Origin: Bombyx mori
Lineage: Eukaryota > Arthropoda > Insecta > Lepidoptera > Bombycidae
Direction of reading: 5' to 3'
NCBI RefSeq assembly: GCF_030269925.1
Contig: NC_085127.1
Span: forward strand, 4,223,501-4,287,500
Length of the DNA: 64,000 nt
Part shown: positions 46,751 through 59,200 of the stretch, piece by piece
Layout of the letters: every line of letters begins with the position of its first letter
How positions within the stretch are numbered: the stretch's first letter is position 1
Program-made: the position numbers and the translations under genes
The notes under the pieces: generated by a model
What the model was told of the DNA's origin: nothing
Databases searched by the model: none
Seen by the model: the letters and a program-made list of their open reading frames with translations, nothing else

Positions 46751-47714
46751 GGCGTGTCCTTTCTTGATATTATTTTAGATTCAACGCAGCTTAACTGTGA
46801 CAAAAATAATTGTTGAATTGAAATGTAATTTGTATTGTAAAGTTGAAATGTAATTTAGTTTAAATTACCCTATCAAACAAAACACTTCTTTCCCATTTCT
46901 ACATGCAACTAAATCACAAAAGTATTTAGTTACCAAGGTACGTCATTGAACATTCATTTTGTAATGACAGATTTTCACTCTGAACGAACAGCACTGAAAG
47001 TGTATAATCTATGGCACTGAACCGTCGACAGTCGACACTGGGATGAACATAGAGATTATTGATTTTTTTCGCTTAAACAGACAAAGAAATCAAGAGCATA
47101 CAGTTCTTTTGCAATGGAAAGTAAAGCCAAGCCTATTCTATGTAGAATTAAGAAACTCTATGACTAAAGTAGTTGAACTACTTGGACTTCAAAGGAAATC
47201 AATTCAAATAATCTTTCAGTAAAAGGGGAATTCTCTGCAGGAAATGCAAATTTCATAGGAATTAAAAAATATCAAAAGAGCGGTGCTACTAAGAGCCATT
47301 TCCTCAGATCACTAATATCGTTAATTTGCTACTACTACAACACTTACGTAATTTGACTAAAATTGTTCAACAAGTCAACGAAGCTATAAAATGCTATATC
47401 AATTTCCAGTTTTCAGCTTTATAAGTCAAATGGCCGTCACTGCCGGCGTTGGAACACCAGGTCGATGTTTCCATTCTTTTTCCACTTTTTAAATAAATAA
47501 AAAACTTCATAGCGAAATAGAAAGACTCTTGGTACTTAACCGTACTAGGTTATGTTATGGTGAGCTGAGCAGAAACAGTGAAACAGTGTAGAATTAGCAA
47601 TGTTTCTCAGGTTGTTTGAGTTTTGAGTTCTTTCTGTGTTTAACTTCTGTTTTTACTACTTTCTATTAATTTTCATTACATTTCGAATAATCACCTTCAG
47701 GTCTTATTATGATT

Positions 47715-47947
47715 ACTGGTGGTAGGACCTCTTGTGAGTCCTTATGGGTAGGTACCATCGCCCTGCCTATTTCTGCCGTGAAGCAGTAATGCGATTTGAA
47801 GGGTGGGGGCAGCCCTATACTTGAAACCTTAGAGCTGATATCTCAGGTGGGTGGCGCATTTACGTCGTAGATGTCTATGGGCTCCAGTAACAGGTAACAC
47901 CAGGTTTGCTGTGAGCTCGTCCACCCAACTATGCAATAAAAAAAATA
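47715..47947 (+). repeat. BMC1-type LINE 3' unit (copy 12)
   Basis: Plus-strand unit with several small deletions (for example GCGATTTGAAGGGTGGGGGC and a shortened TATACTTGAAACC). Confidence 0.85.
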
Positions 47948-48148
47948 GAATACTTAATTCTGGATAGTTATTGATCTATTACTTAAATCTTACGATGAAA
48001 TTTTATAACTAAAATCCCATAACGAATAAATGTACTACTGAGAGAGGGCACATGAGAAATTAATTAGAAAAGTATTAGTAGAATTATTGCTTGAGGAGAC
48101 AAATTTGAACCTAATACCAAACCATCTTCACGGATGGATACAAAGTTT

Positions 48149-48362
48149 TTTTTTGACGAGCCAACGGCCTACCCGGTGTTAAGTGGTTACCGAAGCTCAT
48201 AGACATCTATAACGTAAATGCCATCACCCACTTCGAGACATCTTAGTTTTTACAGTGCAATGGCTGTTCCACCCTTCAAACTAAAACGCATTACTGCTTC
48301 ACGGCAGAAATAAGTAAGGTGGTACCTACCCGTGCGGACTAACAAATCATCGTACCACCAGT
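48149..48362 (-). repeat. BMC1-type LINE 3' unit (copy 13)
   Basis: Minus-strand, more diverged unit. With copy 12 it forms an inverted pair about 200 bp apart. Confidence 0.8.
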
Positions 48363-49255
48363 ATCATGGACAGTGGATACAAGCGTTTTCTCAGAGGGCA
48401 ACGGTATCATACTGAAGTGTAATAGATTTGTAAGCTAGCGGGTAAAATACTTAAGGATTCTAAGATCACTGGTCAGGATCGGAAACCTGGAGGGTCTGAT
48501 TGACTTCCTGTAGGGTCTGGGTTGGCATCAGTAAATATTCCCAATCTTACGGAAAAGATAAGTAATGTCTATCACGTCAAGTATTGCAAAATTGTCCACC
48601 TTTCAAGATATATGTCACACGTACATGCATATGAATCATGTTTCTTTTGCCTCATTGATTCAAGAAATTAAACTAAAAATTACAATTTCTGGCTCAGGTT
48701 TATTACTGATTTGTTTCTCAAAAAACCGGTTTTTTAAGGTATTTTTAGGTTTTTTCCATAAAGGCTAAATAATCATTAAATAAAACAAATTTACATGCAA
48801 ATGAAGAGTTTTCTTCATACAATTAATAGGGTGAGCATATTTTATATAAGCTTAATGATCTTATATTATCCAATAATAAAAAGCTTTTTAGTTTTGATTT
48901 AATACTATTGTATTTTTTTCAAACTGTACTGTAGTTTTTAAATGTAATGCACGGTAATTTGAATCTCAAACACGGCATTTTTTATTTAGCAGCACGGTAG
49001 TTTGTATATTTGATCTGCTAGCAGTGGTGTGAATTGTGAATGTAACGTGTTTTTAAAAACCGATATTCTTAAATAATTTATTTATCTATAAAACCGGTTT
49101 TTCCGGTTTTCTTCAAACGCGTTACATCCCTAATTGGTACCTATGAAAAGTTGCTCAAAAAATTGTAAAATTCGAAAATTCCGAAATAATGTACACTATT
49201 TGTTTTAATTAGGAAACTAAAGGTTTTAAGATCGCGCTTCGGGCTTCTAGTAATC

Positions 49256-52198
49256 ATGTCCATTACAACTCTGGTATAATTTAAATGTGTACATAATTCT
49301 TCAGTAATTAAACACCGGTTCCGATTTTAAGTCAAACCTTTTTTCAGTATTATTTACAATTGAAAAAAGAAAATGCACACGAGGATGCAATTTGGTGTTG
49401 TACTTGGAGTAGGATAGAACCCGAGAAACCGAAAGAAGGCGAAAATGATACAGAAAACGCAGAGGAATTACAGTAAGTAATCCTAATTCCATATGCCACT
49501 AATAAAAGCTTCAGAAATAAACTTTAAAATAAATATAATTTAGTAATTTAAAAAGATCTTAAAGTGGTAAGCATCATATGAACTTATACTGTAATAGAAT
49601 ATTAATTATACTAACCTGGCCTAAAGTACTAAATACAACCTATGAAACCTAAACATAATGTAACATGAAAAGAAAACAGTTTTAATATTAACTTATTGTA
49701 GTGTTATGAATGAATTATAATTGCTTGATAAATTGAAACCTTGATATTCAAGCAATATCATGATAATATTTTGATTGTAATTGTATTAAAAAAGTTAATA
49801 AATACGTGAACAGAAATTCATAAGATTCTAAAATTAACATTTTAATATTACAGGGACTCTCAGAAGGAATCCGCAGAAAATTACATTATAACCGGTGGCT
49901 TGGATGACTACATAAAAGTGTGGCAATTAGATAACGGGAAACTAGAAATTAAGCACCAGCTCGAAGGACATTCTTTAGGAGTGATTTCAGTTGCGGTTAG
50001 CCCCGATGGGAAAAGTATGTGTCAGATCTATCAAGACAATTTGGTAATATGAGTCCACTATTATCAAAGCCGGCAATCTGACTTTTGGACAATGATTGGT
50101 AAATCAGAAAAACGAATTATTGACTTTGTATTCCATTGACAGTCACAAAACTCTTCGGAACAACATCTTAGATAAATAACAGGTTAACTATTAACCTTTA
50201 TTTAATGCAGGTTTTGAACCGTATTCTTTAAAGGAGATGATTATATTCAAATCAATCTGTATTGACATATCAATAAATTTTTTTTGTCCAAATGCACAGA
50301 TTGCCACCTTTGATAATAGACGACTCATATAGTCTATGAAATAAATCAATAATTAACATCATCAAAATTAACCCAACTTGTGTTGAATTTTAATTGGTAC
50401 ACTACAAAAAATACTCATTGAGCAATAACTCTTTAACTTTTGTACATAAGCTAAATGTAATTTTAGCCTTAGCAAGCAGCTCACAGGATTCATCATTGAT
50501 ACTATGGAATTTGATCTCGGGTGAAAAACTAAAAATGTTTGAAACTGGACTCACCGACGTTTGGACTTTAGACTTTTCACCAGATGGAAAACATGTTATT
50601 TCTGGAAGCAATGCAGGGAAAATACTCATTTTTGGAGTTGAAAGTGGTAAACAGGAGCAAGTATTGGACACCAGGGGGAAATTCACTCTTAGTGTGGCTT
50701 ACGTAAGTAATTTTAATAAATTATTTAAATAAACTACCAACTTGCCCCAGTGAGTCTTCACTTATTATCAGTATACGGAATAAAGAATACAACAGCACAG
50801 TTGTACTGTAATGTATGTATGTAAATGAGTAGATGGTCTATTAGGTATTGAATGCCTCTAAGCAATTTAATTAATTAATTTAAGAGAATTTAATAATTTT
50901 AAATTTCTGCTTTTTAGAGCCCTGATGGGAAATACATTGCCAGCGGAGCCTTAGATGGAATTATCAATATCTTTGATGTGGCTCAAGGAAAATTAGTACA
51001 TACCCTTGAAGGACATGCAATGTCTATTAGAAGTTTATGTTTCTCTCCAGATTCACAGCTTTTATTGACTGGCTCGGATGATGGTCATATGAAACTTTAT
51101 GATGTGTATGTGTATTTTAATATTTTTTTACTCACACTTTAGTATTGGTTTCCAAAACAAGAACTCCATCTCTATCGCTTTTTTTTCTTATCTAAGGCTA
51201 AACAGGCCTACATGAACCTATAGAATTAAGCATGTGCATTATTTGTCAGCAATTCCATCCGCAGTGTGTTAGAAGTTCACCCATCCTTTTTCGACGAATC
51301 ATAAATAGAAATTAGTTTCTATTTATGATTCGTCGAAAAAGTGGCGCGACACGATAACCCTCTTATCATGGTAGCCGCAAACCATAGACCCAATCGGGAA
51401 TACCAATTAGACCAGATGAACAGTCGCTGTCGCCCTAAACACATAATCTTGGACCCTCCCAATCTGCTATCTGTGCTTTTGGGCATTTCAAGCCTGATGC
51501 GATGAAGGGCTCGTCGTGCAATTTGATCCACAAACTCAGCTCAGTGAGTTTCTTTCTGGATCTCCTCCAATGGTTGCGATTCCGATCTAGTGGTAGATTC
51601 AGGGATGCACTATCTTTGCTAGGGCAGATGTTAGTAAAATCTGTAAGGCTATCGCCTATACGGTCGACGAAGCAAGCATAACTAGCAATAGGTAGGCAAA
51701 AAAAAGCTATTTACAGAGAAAGAATTACATTTTTGAAAATACCCATTAATTTATATGGCAGTGAGAGATAAAGAACTACCATCCTTAAATCTTAAATTTT
51801 ATTAACGAAAACATTATACAAGTAAAAACCTATTTTTAAAGTGTTTTTTTAATTACAGAGTACATGCTAATTTAGCAGGTACATTATCTGGCCATGCATC
51901 TTGGGTGCTGTCAGTAGCATTCTCTCCAGATGGAAAGCGTTTTGTATCGGGTAGTGCAGATCGAACGGTGCGTGTGTGGGACTTAGATAGCATGCAATGC
52001 CAACATACGTTCAAAGAACATAATGATCAGGTTAGTTAATAACAAGGTAAAATTGAATGTAATTACACAATGTTTAAATAAATTAAGTATACATTTATTA
52101 TTTTTCAGGTTTGGGGAGTGAAATTTAATGCTGAAAGTAATAAAATCATATCAGTATCTGAAGATAAGTGTGTGAACATTTATGATTGTCCTCTATAG
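49256..52198 (+). CDS. Wdr61: WDR61/SKI8 WD40-repeat protein, copy 1, 7 exons, 329 aa
   Basis: WDR61 (SKI8) is a seven-bladed WD40 scaffold shared by the PAF1 transcription complex and the SKI RNA-decay complex. Exons: 49256-49273 (MSITTL), 49348-49472, 49854-50014, 50467-50702, 50918-51105, 51859-52030, 52109-52198. Phases join cleanly. Family signatures: [95 protein letters not shown] and the end NIYDCPL. It is longer than human WDR61 (305) because exon 2-3 has an acidic/Lys-rich insert ([19 protein letters not shown]) in the first blade. The tiny first exon was chosen by analogy with copy 2, where an 18-nt exon lies in the same place. This copy looks like the conserved one. Confidence 0.93.
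51286..51341. repeat. Perfect 26-bp palindrome with 4-base loop, intron 5 of WDR61 copy 1
   Basis: Arms 51286-51311 and 51316-51341 are exact reverse complements; the loop is TTAG. The right arm runs directly into the LINE/SINE-like fragment at 51345. Confidence 0.9.
51345..51698 (+). repeat. LINE 3'-UTR or Bm1-like fragment with A-tail
   Basis: Contains CTCAGTGAGTTTCTTTCTGG, GATTCCGATCTAGTGGTAG, TTTGCTAGGGCAGATGTTAG and ends AATAGGTAGGCAAAAAAAA. It is intermediate between Bm1 and the Jockey-type 3' UTR at 14450-14600. Lies in intron 5 of WDR61 copy 1. Confidence 0.6.
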
Positions 52199-52220
52199 AT
52201 GTTATTTTTAAGTAATGCGT

Positions 52221-52226
52221 AATAAA
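52221..52226 (+). terminator. WDR61 copy 1 polyadenylation signal
   Basis: AATAAA 22 bases after the stop codon. Confidence 0.65.
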
Positions 52227-52563
52227 TTATTATTAAGCAATTGACCTATTTATACTTCCTTTATATCCTGAATCAATATTATTTTAGTAAACGTAGTGTT
52301 GATAGAAAATTTTAAGAAAACAATGACGGAGATATGAATAGAGATTGATTGCTGTAAAAGTTATTTAATCATGTCTATCTAGTAAGCAGTCTGAATCATG
52401 AATTCTCATGCCACCTTATTCTTAGTCTATGCCATAATATTCTTGTAGAAATTATATAAATTCAATTTGATTCATCACTATATTTTCTCTACCTGTCCGA
52501 GTAGGCAAAATCAACGATACGTTCTTCAGTTTAAAATAGCATCTCCATAATGACATTAGTGGA

Positions 52564-52606
52564 ACTTTTAAGTGGGAACGTACACCTTACGTTCCCACTT
52601 AAAAGT
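52564..52606. repeat. Perfect 18-bp hairpin between the WDR61 copies
   Basis: ACTTTTAAGTGGGAACGT, a 7-base loop (ACACCTT), then the exact reverse complement. It lies 366 bases after the copy 1 stop and 678 bases before the copy 2 start. Confidence 0.85.
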
Positions 52607-52689
52607 AGTTATTTGCAAAGATTGACAGCGTTCCCGCCAAAAAAAAAATTGGATAATTTAATATTTCTTCAAGTTGAAACATGTGCTAA

Positions 52690-53000
52690 TGGTAATACGT
52701 TAGTCATTTAGTATCTGTAGAAGTGTACAAGCATGGGAAAATAAAATAAGATCGTGGCAAGTGCGAAAAACGCTCAGTAGATTCGCACCATTTACCGAAA
52801 GGTTTTTCATCTTCCCTAACTCCTACGCTGTTTTGTTATTGCACTTCATTTAATTTCATTTCCAATAGCATTTTAATTCATTCCGGTCCATTTCATCTTT
52901 TTCTTCTTGCATAAACATTATTTCAGCCTTATAAACTGTATTTTTGAAAAATTACATCATATGGGCGAGATTTTCTTTGGCTGTTCAACAGACAAATCAA
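52690..53000 (+). repeat. Dispersed repeat Y, copy 1
   Basis: GTATCTGTAGAAGTGTACAA, GGGAAAATAAAA and a later (CATTT)-rich stretch correspond in order to 58855-59060 (GTATCTGTGAAAGTGCACAA, GGGAAAATGAAA, TTTCATTTCATGCC). Family unknown. It lies in the presumed promoter region of WDR61 copy 2. Confidence 0.4.
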
Positions 53001-53283
53001 ACAAAACTCCGAAAATGTCAGACTTTGTTTTGACAGCTGGCATTAAAAAAAAAACTTGTATTTATGTTGGGAATTGGATTATTTAAACTGAAATTCATAT
53101 TTATTGATTACATTATTGTTGCAATTTGTGGCTCTCAAGATCGTTAAAATTTATTGGTCTAAAATTCCTTCACAAATAAATATGTTAAACGTATAAATTC
53201 TCTGTGTGAACTACCTAATTTTATTTGTTGCCGACAATAATTTACCAATAGCTTCATTACGAGCTATTTAAACATATCTAAAA

Positions 53284-56200
53284 ATGCCGTCAAATACAAT
53301 AGTAAGTTCTTTCCAGGTGTTTAAATGCTCTAAGGTATTTAAATGTGCAAATTTCATTATGAACTGAATACATTTTCTTTTTCAGCATTCAATATTGTTA
53401 AAAAAGGAGAATGCTCACGAAGATCTGATATATGGATGCGCATGGGCAAATATTAACCATTCAACAGACTCTAAGTATTCAAAGATATATTTATTAATTT
53501 ACCATAATTATTTTTATTTTTGAAAGTAAAGACATGACTCTTTTTCATATCCTCTATTGTAATATTCTAATTGTCGAATTAGAAATAGACGACTACAAGG
53601 ATTGCTGAATAAATAGTTTTTTCAGAAAACAGTGCAGCAATACATTTCTGTGAGCTACTTCTTTACAGTTTGCTATTTTTTTTATAATATTCCAAATTAT
53701 TACACTTCTTTGGGTATTATCAAGTAGCTGAAAATTGTTTTTAAAAGTTAATAATTCACAAATTATAAAAATACATTTGTTTCTTTATATCTCTTATTTA
53801 TGCTCATACCTGCTTTCTTTTTTTATCAGTGAAAGCTTACTCGAGGATGTTGAATTTACTGAACTGAAGAACTTTTACTGACTGATTACTCAATTCAGTT
53901 ACTCTCACATCAGAGTCAATAATTACTTCTGTAATCCAAAACTGTTCTTGTAATCTGAATACTTTCATACAGCTTTTAGACTATTATTACATATTTTATT
54001 AATACCTCAGGTCTGAGTAGGTGGGTAGGTAATATTTTAAAAAATCTGTGAAACTGGAAGCTATGTGACATTGCCTATTGTCTATAATTCTCTATGAAGA
54101 TTTATCAATTGCAGTTTTCTTTCATTCTAGAGGTCCATCAAAGGATTACATAGTAACAGGAGGCTTAGATAATTTAGTAAAAGTTTGGTCATATGAGAAT
54201 AATAAACTAGAGCTATTACACACCCTCGAAGGACATGAAATGCCTGTTGTATCAGTTGCTGTTAGTCCTGATGGAGAAAGTAAGTTGTTTTTTTTTATTA
54301 TATTTACTTTGATTAGGGTGCAATTGAGATTGATAGGTTCCACCTACATTCAGGTGTAAATGAGGTACGCGTTAGGCTACGGTGTAGGTTAACCATTGTA
54401 CAATTGAGGCTTTGATAAGATATTTCAAGATGAATGTTGCACTCACTGATGTCTATTGGCTCTGGCAACCACTGAAGACTAGGGGTTGCATATAATAAAA
54501 ACATTTTGCAAAACATACTCATGTTAGCTGACATTTAACAGTTTATAAATACTTAATTAATTTACATTTTTAATGAAATTAATTCCTATGGAGCTTATAA
54601 ATAGATATTGATATCACAGTGAAAACATAATTTAATTGTAGCAAAAAGCAATTACCATGTAATTTTCACTGTCTATTAAAATTTAGGCCTTGGACTTTTT
54701 AGGCACATGGCCCACTAAATGATGAGCGGCTACCACGTCTCATAGATGCCACGCAACACCAGCCACAGCCCAGCTGCTGCATAAATCTAATCTCCCATTA
54801 GTCAGAGAGCATTAGCATTCATTACAATTTTTCTATACTATTTATGTTTTGATTTTTTTTATTGCTTAGAGCTCACAGCTCACCTGGTGTTAAGTGGTTA
54901 CTGGAGTCCATAGACATCTACAACTTAAATGCGTCACCCACCTTGAGATATAAGTTCTAAGGTCTCAAGTATAGACACAACGGTTGCCCCACCCTTCAAA
55001 ACGAAATGCTTTAGAATAGAACGGCAGAAATAGGCAGGGTGGTGGTGCCTACCCGTGAGGACTCACAAGAGGTCCTACCACCAGTAACAATATGTACAAT
55101 GACTTCAACTTTCAAGGATGCAGCTCAAATTCTATACCAACAGTTTCATTATGGGAAAGGGGCAAAGCATTGGAATGAGTCCTCAAAAAATTATATGATT
55201 GAATTTTAGAACCTAGTTCCTACTTATTTAAGTAGTGACTGCTTGGAACAAGCTTCCAGAAGCTCCAAGAAGGCACCAACCTAAAACTCTTTCAATAACG
55301 TACTTGAAAATTCAACACATTAACACATTATCAGCCAAAGCTGTTAGTGTGTTTTGTAAAATAATTTATATAATAATCTGCTATAATTCTACATAAGACT
55401 TTTCTTTTTAACCTATCAGTCAGTTGTTTACTAAGTTGGACGTAACTAGAGATAAACTCTTGAAAATTAAATTCATTAGATATTTAACTAAAATGCACAC
55501 AATATTAGTAATACTGCTGGGTAACTATTTCAGTGATACAATAAAAAGTAAACTACAACTTTACTGGGGCTCGTCCAACGAACTAGTCACAGACAGCGCT
55601 TGGTGTAGCTATGTATGTCCCGTCAGTCATTCAGCTAGTCAACTAAGCAATTAATTTAAGGATGAAAAATTATAAAGTTAATACTTACTTGTCTCCTACA
55701 TTTTAGCAATCGCAAGCACATCCCTGGACTCCTCACTTATCATATGGGATCTCTTAGATGGACAAAAAATACGAGAAATACAAACAGACAGTTCTGATAT
55801 GTGGAAGATTGTGTTCTCACCTGATGGTAGCCAAGTAGCCACTGGAGGTCACACTGGAAAGGTGACTGTGTATGGAATAATCAATGGAACTGTGGATAAA
55901 GTGCTAGATACGAGGGGAAAGTTTATTATGTCTGTTGCCTGGGTGAGTAATATTTGGCGTCCATAAAATTAGGAGTTCTCTGAGAAGCGAGTCGATTATT
56001 TTTTTTTTAGTTTGGGTGGACGAGCTCACAGCCCACCTGATGTTAAGTGGTTACTGGAGCCCATAGACATCTACAATGTAAATGCGCCACCTACCTTGAG
56101 ATAAGTTCTAAGGTCTCAGTATAGTTACCCACCCTTCAAACCGAAACGCATTACTGCTTCACGGCAGAAATAGGCAGGGTGGTGGTACCTACCCGTGCGG

Positions 56201-59200
56201 ACAAGATGTCCTACCACCAGTGATTACACAATTTATAATTTTGCGGATTTGATTTTTACACGATATTTCACATTTATTTCACTATAGCTTCCAATCTACC
56301 TAAATGATCCAACATTGTTAATTTTAATTTCTCTAAAACTTTGGTATACATAATACATCATTCGAAGTTAACGAAATTCATGCTGTAAATTTTAAGAGAT
56401 AGCATTTAATTTGTTAATTTTTTAATATTACTTTGATCTGTATATACCTAGTACATATTTACTTCGGTTTCCGAGCTCCGCGATTTCGTAGACATATTTA
56501 AAACTACTTTCGAAAATTGTTCACGATTGACTTCCACGGTGAAGGAAGAACATCGTGTAATAAAAATCAAACCCGAAAAATTATAATTTGCGTAATTACT
56601 GGTGGTAGGACCTCTTGTGAGTCCGCACGGATACGTACCACCATCCTGTCTATTTCGGCCGTGAAGCAGTAATGCGTTTCGGTTTGAAGGGTGAGGTAGC
56701 CGTTGTACTGTAAAAACTGAGACCTAAGAACTCATATCTCAAAGTAGGTGGGGGCATTTACGTTGTAGATGTCTATGGGCTCCGGTAACCACTTAACACC
56801 ACGTGGGCTGTGAGCTCGTCCACCCATCGATGCAAAATAAATAAAAAACAGTACTAGGCTGCACTAAAAGTATCGGGAATGAAATATTTCCACTGTTCCT
56901 GTCATATTAAAATCTTTTTAATTGAAAACTCCTTGGTTTTAAAAATCGAATACCATTTATTTATTTAAAAAAAGATTCTCGGTCTTGTCACGAGGTTTTG
57001 TCAAACTTGTTTAGTCGTTGAGAAAATGGAATTGACTCGAGAAAATTCAAGAGCGATGATTTATTATGACTTTCGAAGTGGTTTAACACAAAAACAGTGT
57101 GTTGACCGGATGATTTCTGCATTTGGTGATGAAGCCCCATCCAAAACCACAATTTATCGCTGGTTTGCTGAGTTTCAACGTGGACGTGTCAAGCTCAGTG
57201 ATGATCCCCGTCAAGGTCGTCCAAAAACTGCAGTCACCCAAGAAAACGTTGATGCTGTGCGTAAGCTGATTGAGGAAGATCGACATGTGACATACCGCGA
57301 AATTCAGGCAACTTTAGACATTGGCATGAGTCAAATACAAATAATCTTGCATGAACAATTAGGTGTAAAAAAGTTGTTTTCCCGATGGATACCGCATTCG
57401 CTCTGTGAAGAGCAAAAAGCGGCTCGCGTTACTTGGTGCGTCAGAACTCTCGAAAGATTCCACGCAGGATCCTCAAATGCTGTATACAACATTGTATCAG
57501 GTGACGAATCCTGGATATATGCGTACGAACCCGAAACAAAAAACCAGTCACGAGTTTGGGTGTTCGAAAATGAGATAAAGACAACAAAAATTGTTCGTTC
57601 ACGGAGTGTTGCAAAAAAAATGGGGGCCACGTTTGTCTCCAAAACCGGCCATGTTACGACTATTCCTCTTGAGGGACAAAGAACGGTTAATGCAGAATGG
57701 TATGCTAGCATTTGTTTGCCACAGGTCGTTTCTGAACTCCGTAAAGAGAACTGCAACCGCCGCATCATCCTCCATCACGACAATGCGAGTTCTCATACCG
57801 CGCACAGAGCAAAAGAGTTTTTAGAGCAAGAAAACATAGAATTATTAGACCATCCGCCGTACAGCCCCGACCTAAGGCCTAATGATTTCCCTAAAATAAA
57901 GAATAAATTGCGTGGACAGAGATTTCCATCACCTGAAGAAGCTGTGGACGCCTACAAAACGGCCATTTTGGAGAACCCAACTTCCGAATGGAATGGTTAC
58001 TTCAATGATTGGTTCCATCGTATGGAAAAATGTGTCAAATTTCGCGGAGAATACTTCGAAAAGCAATAAATACATTTTTAAATAGTAATGTTGTGTCACT
58101 TCGTTAATTCCCGAAATTTTCAGTGCCGCCCTCGTATTTCAATTTGAAACGTCGGAAAAGTAAAATGAAAATTTAAAATGTACTAAACGGGAAACTAAAC
58201 AGTAAAATAGTGTTACACACGCGCTGGGGTTCGGTATGAATAAAAATTTTACCGAAGTATAAATTTAAACTGTATTACTTATCACTTAGAACACTCACAA
58301 AACACTTTTCAACTCGTAGTTCACTTCTTCCGCTTCGCTTCAAGTGATCCATTCGCTATTTCGCTTCGACTAGTTCCGATTACTAACTGACTGCATCCCA
58401 TCTCTGCAACGCTTTTATAATCGATACGACATCTCTAGCATTATCTAGAACATTCCTCACAAGTCAAGTATTTTCGATGCATGTTTCCGCTATCTGGTAA
58501 TAGATGGCGTTGTACTTCTCGAGCTTTCTAAATGTTACTATATCCTTTGATATTCGTTTCGGTTATTCGGCGATAGACGGCGTTACTCTTACTGACGGTA
58601 CAATATTTTTAATCGGGTCTACGAATCGCGAGAACCGAATAAAATTCTGTGTCACTAATGTCACAATGCTATTTCATATTTTGACCTAATCTGTGTTATT
58701 TGCAAGGGCTTTCTCTGTGCGGCTTTTTTAGTTCAATTAGTAGGGGACTTTTTGGCGGGAACGCGAGGACTGAAGTTGTGTGATTTGTTTTATTTTGTCT
58801 ATTTAGTGTATCTTCAGGTTTAAATGTATAATAATATAACCATGGCTTATTAACTGGTATCTGTGAAAGTGCACAAATGTGGGAAAATGAAACAAAGCCC
58901 CTGAACGTAACTTCTCGGGATCCTCTAAAAAGTCCACTGAAAAAGTCTTCGTAAAAAACTACCATTTTACTGAGATTATATTTCATTCCATATTATCTCA
59001 TCTCATTTCATTTCATGCCATGTTTCATATTAATCAACTTCATTTCATTTCACTTGATATTATCATTTTTCGTATATAAAATAGTGATAGTGCAGTTTTC
59101 ATTAAAATTAAAATAAGACTTGGCCTAAAGGTCTTAGTTACCAGGTCATAAAATCCGTTAAAAAATTTACAATTAGTAGATTTAGATTTGAAACGTTTCA

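Larger units (their letters stand above)
46751..49255. other. Divergent promoter region between RBM22 and WDR61 copy 1
   Basis: A 2.5-kb head-to-head intergenic stretch. It contains two BMC1-type units in opposite orientation: 47715-47947 (+) and 48149-48362 (-). No TATA box or other element can be assigned. RBM22 transcription probably starts within about 100 bp upstream of 46750. Confidence 0.5.

Noticed and set aside
50394..50732. Separate 112-residue WD40 gene
   Set aside because: It is exon 4 of WDR61 copy 1 with intronic sequence on both sides.
57331..57768. 145-residue minus-strand open frame
   Set aside because: It lies antisense within the mariner transposase and has no family features.
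57026..58069. Domesticated SETMAR-like host gene
   Set aside because: No SET domain or host exon is joined to it, and the frame is flanked by mariner ends and TA duplications.
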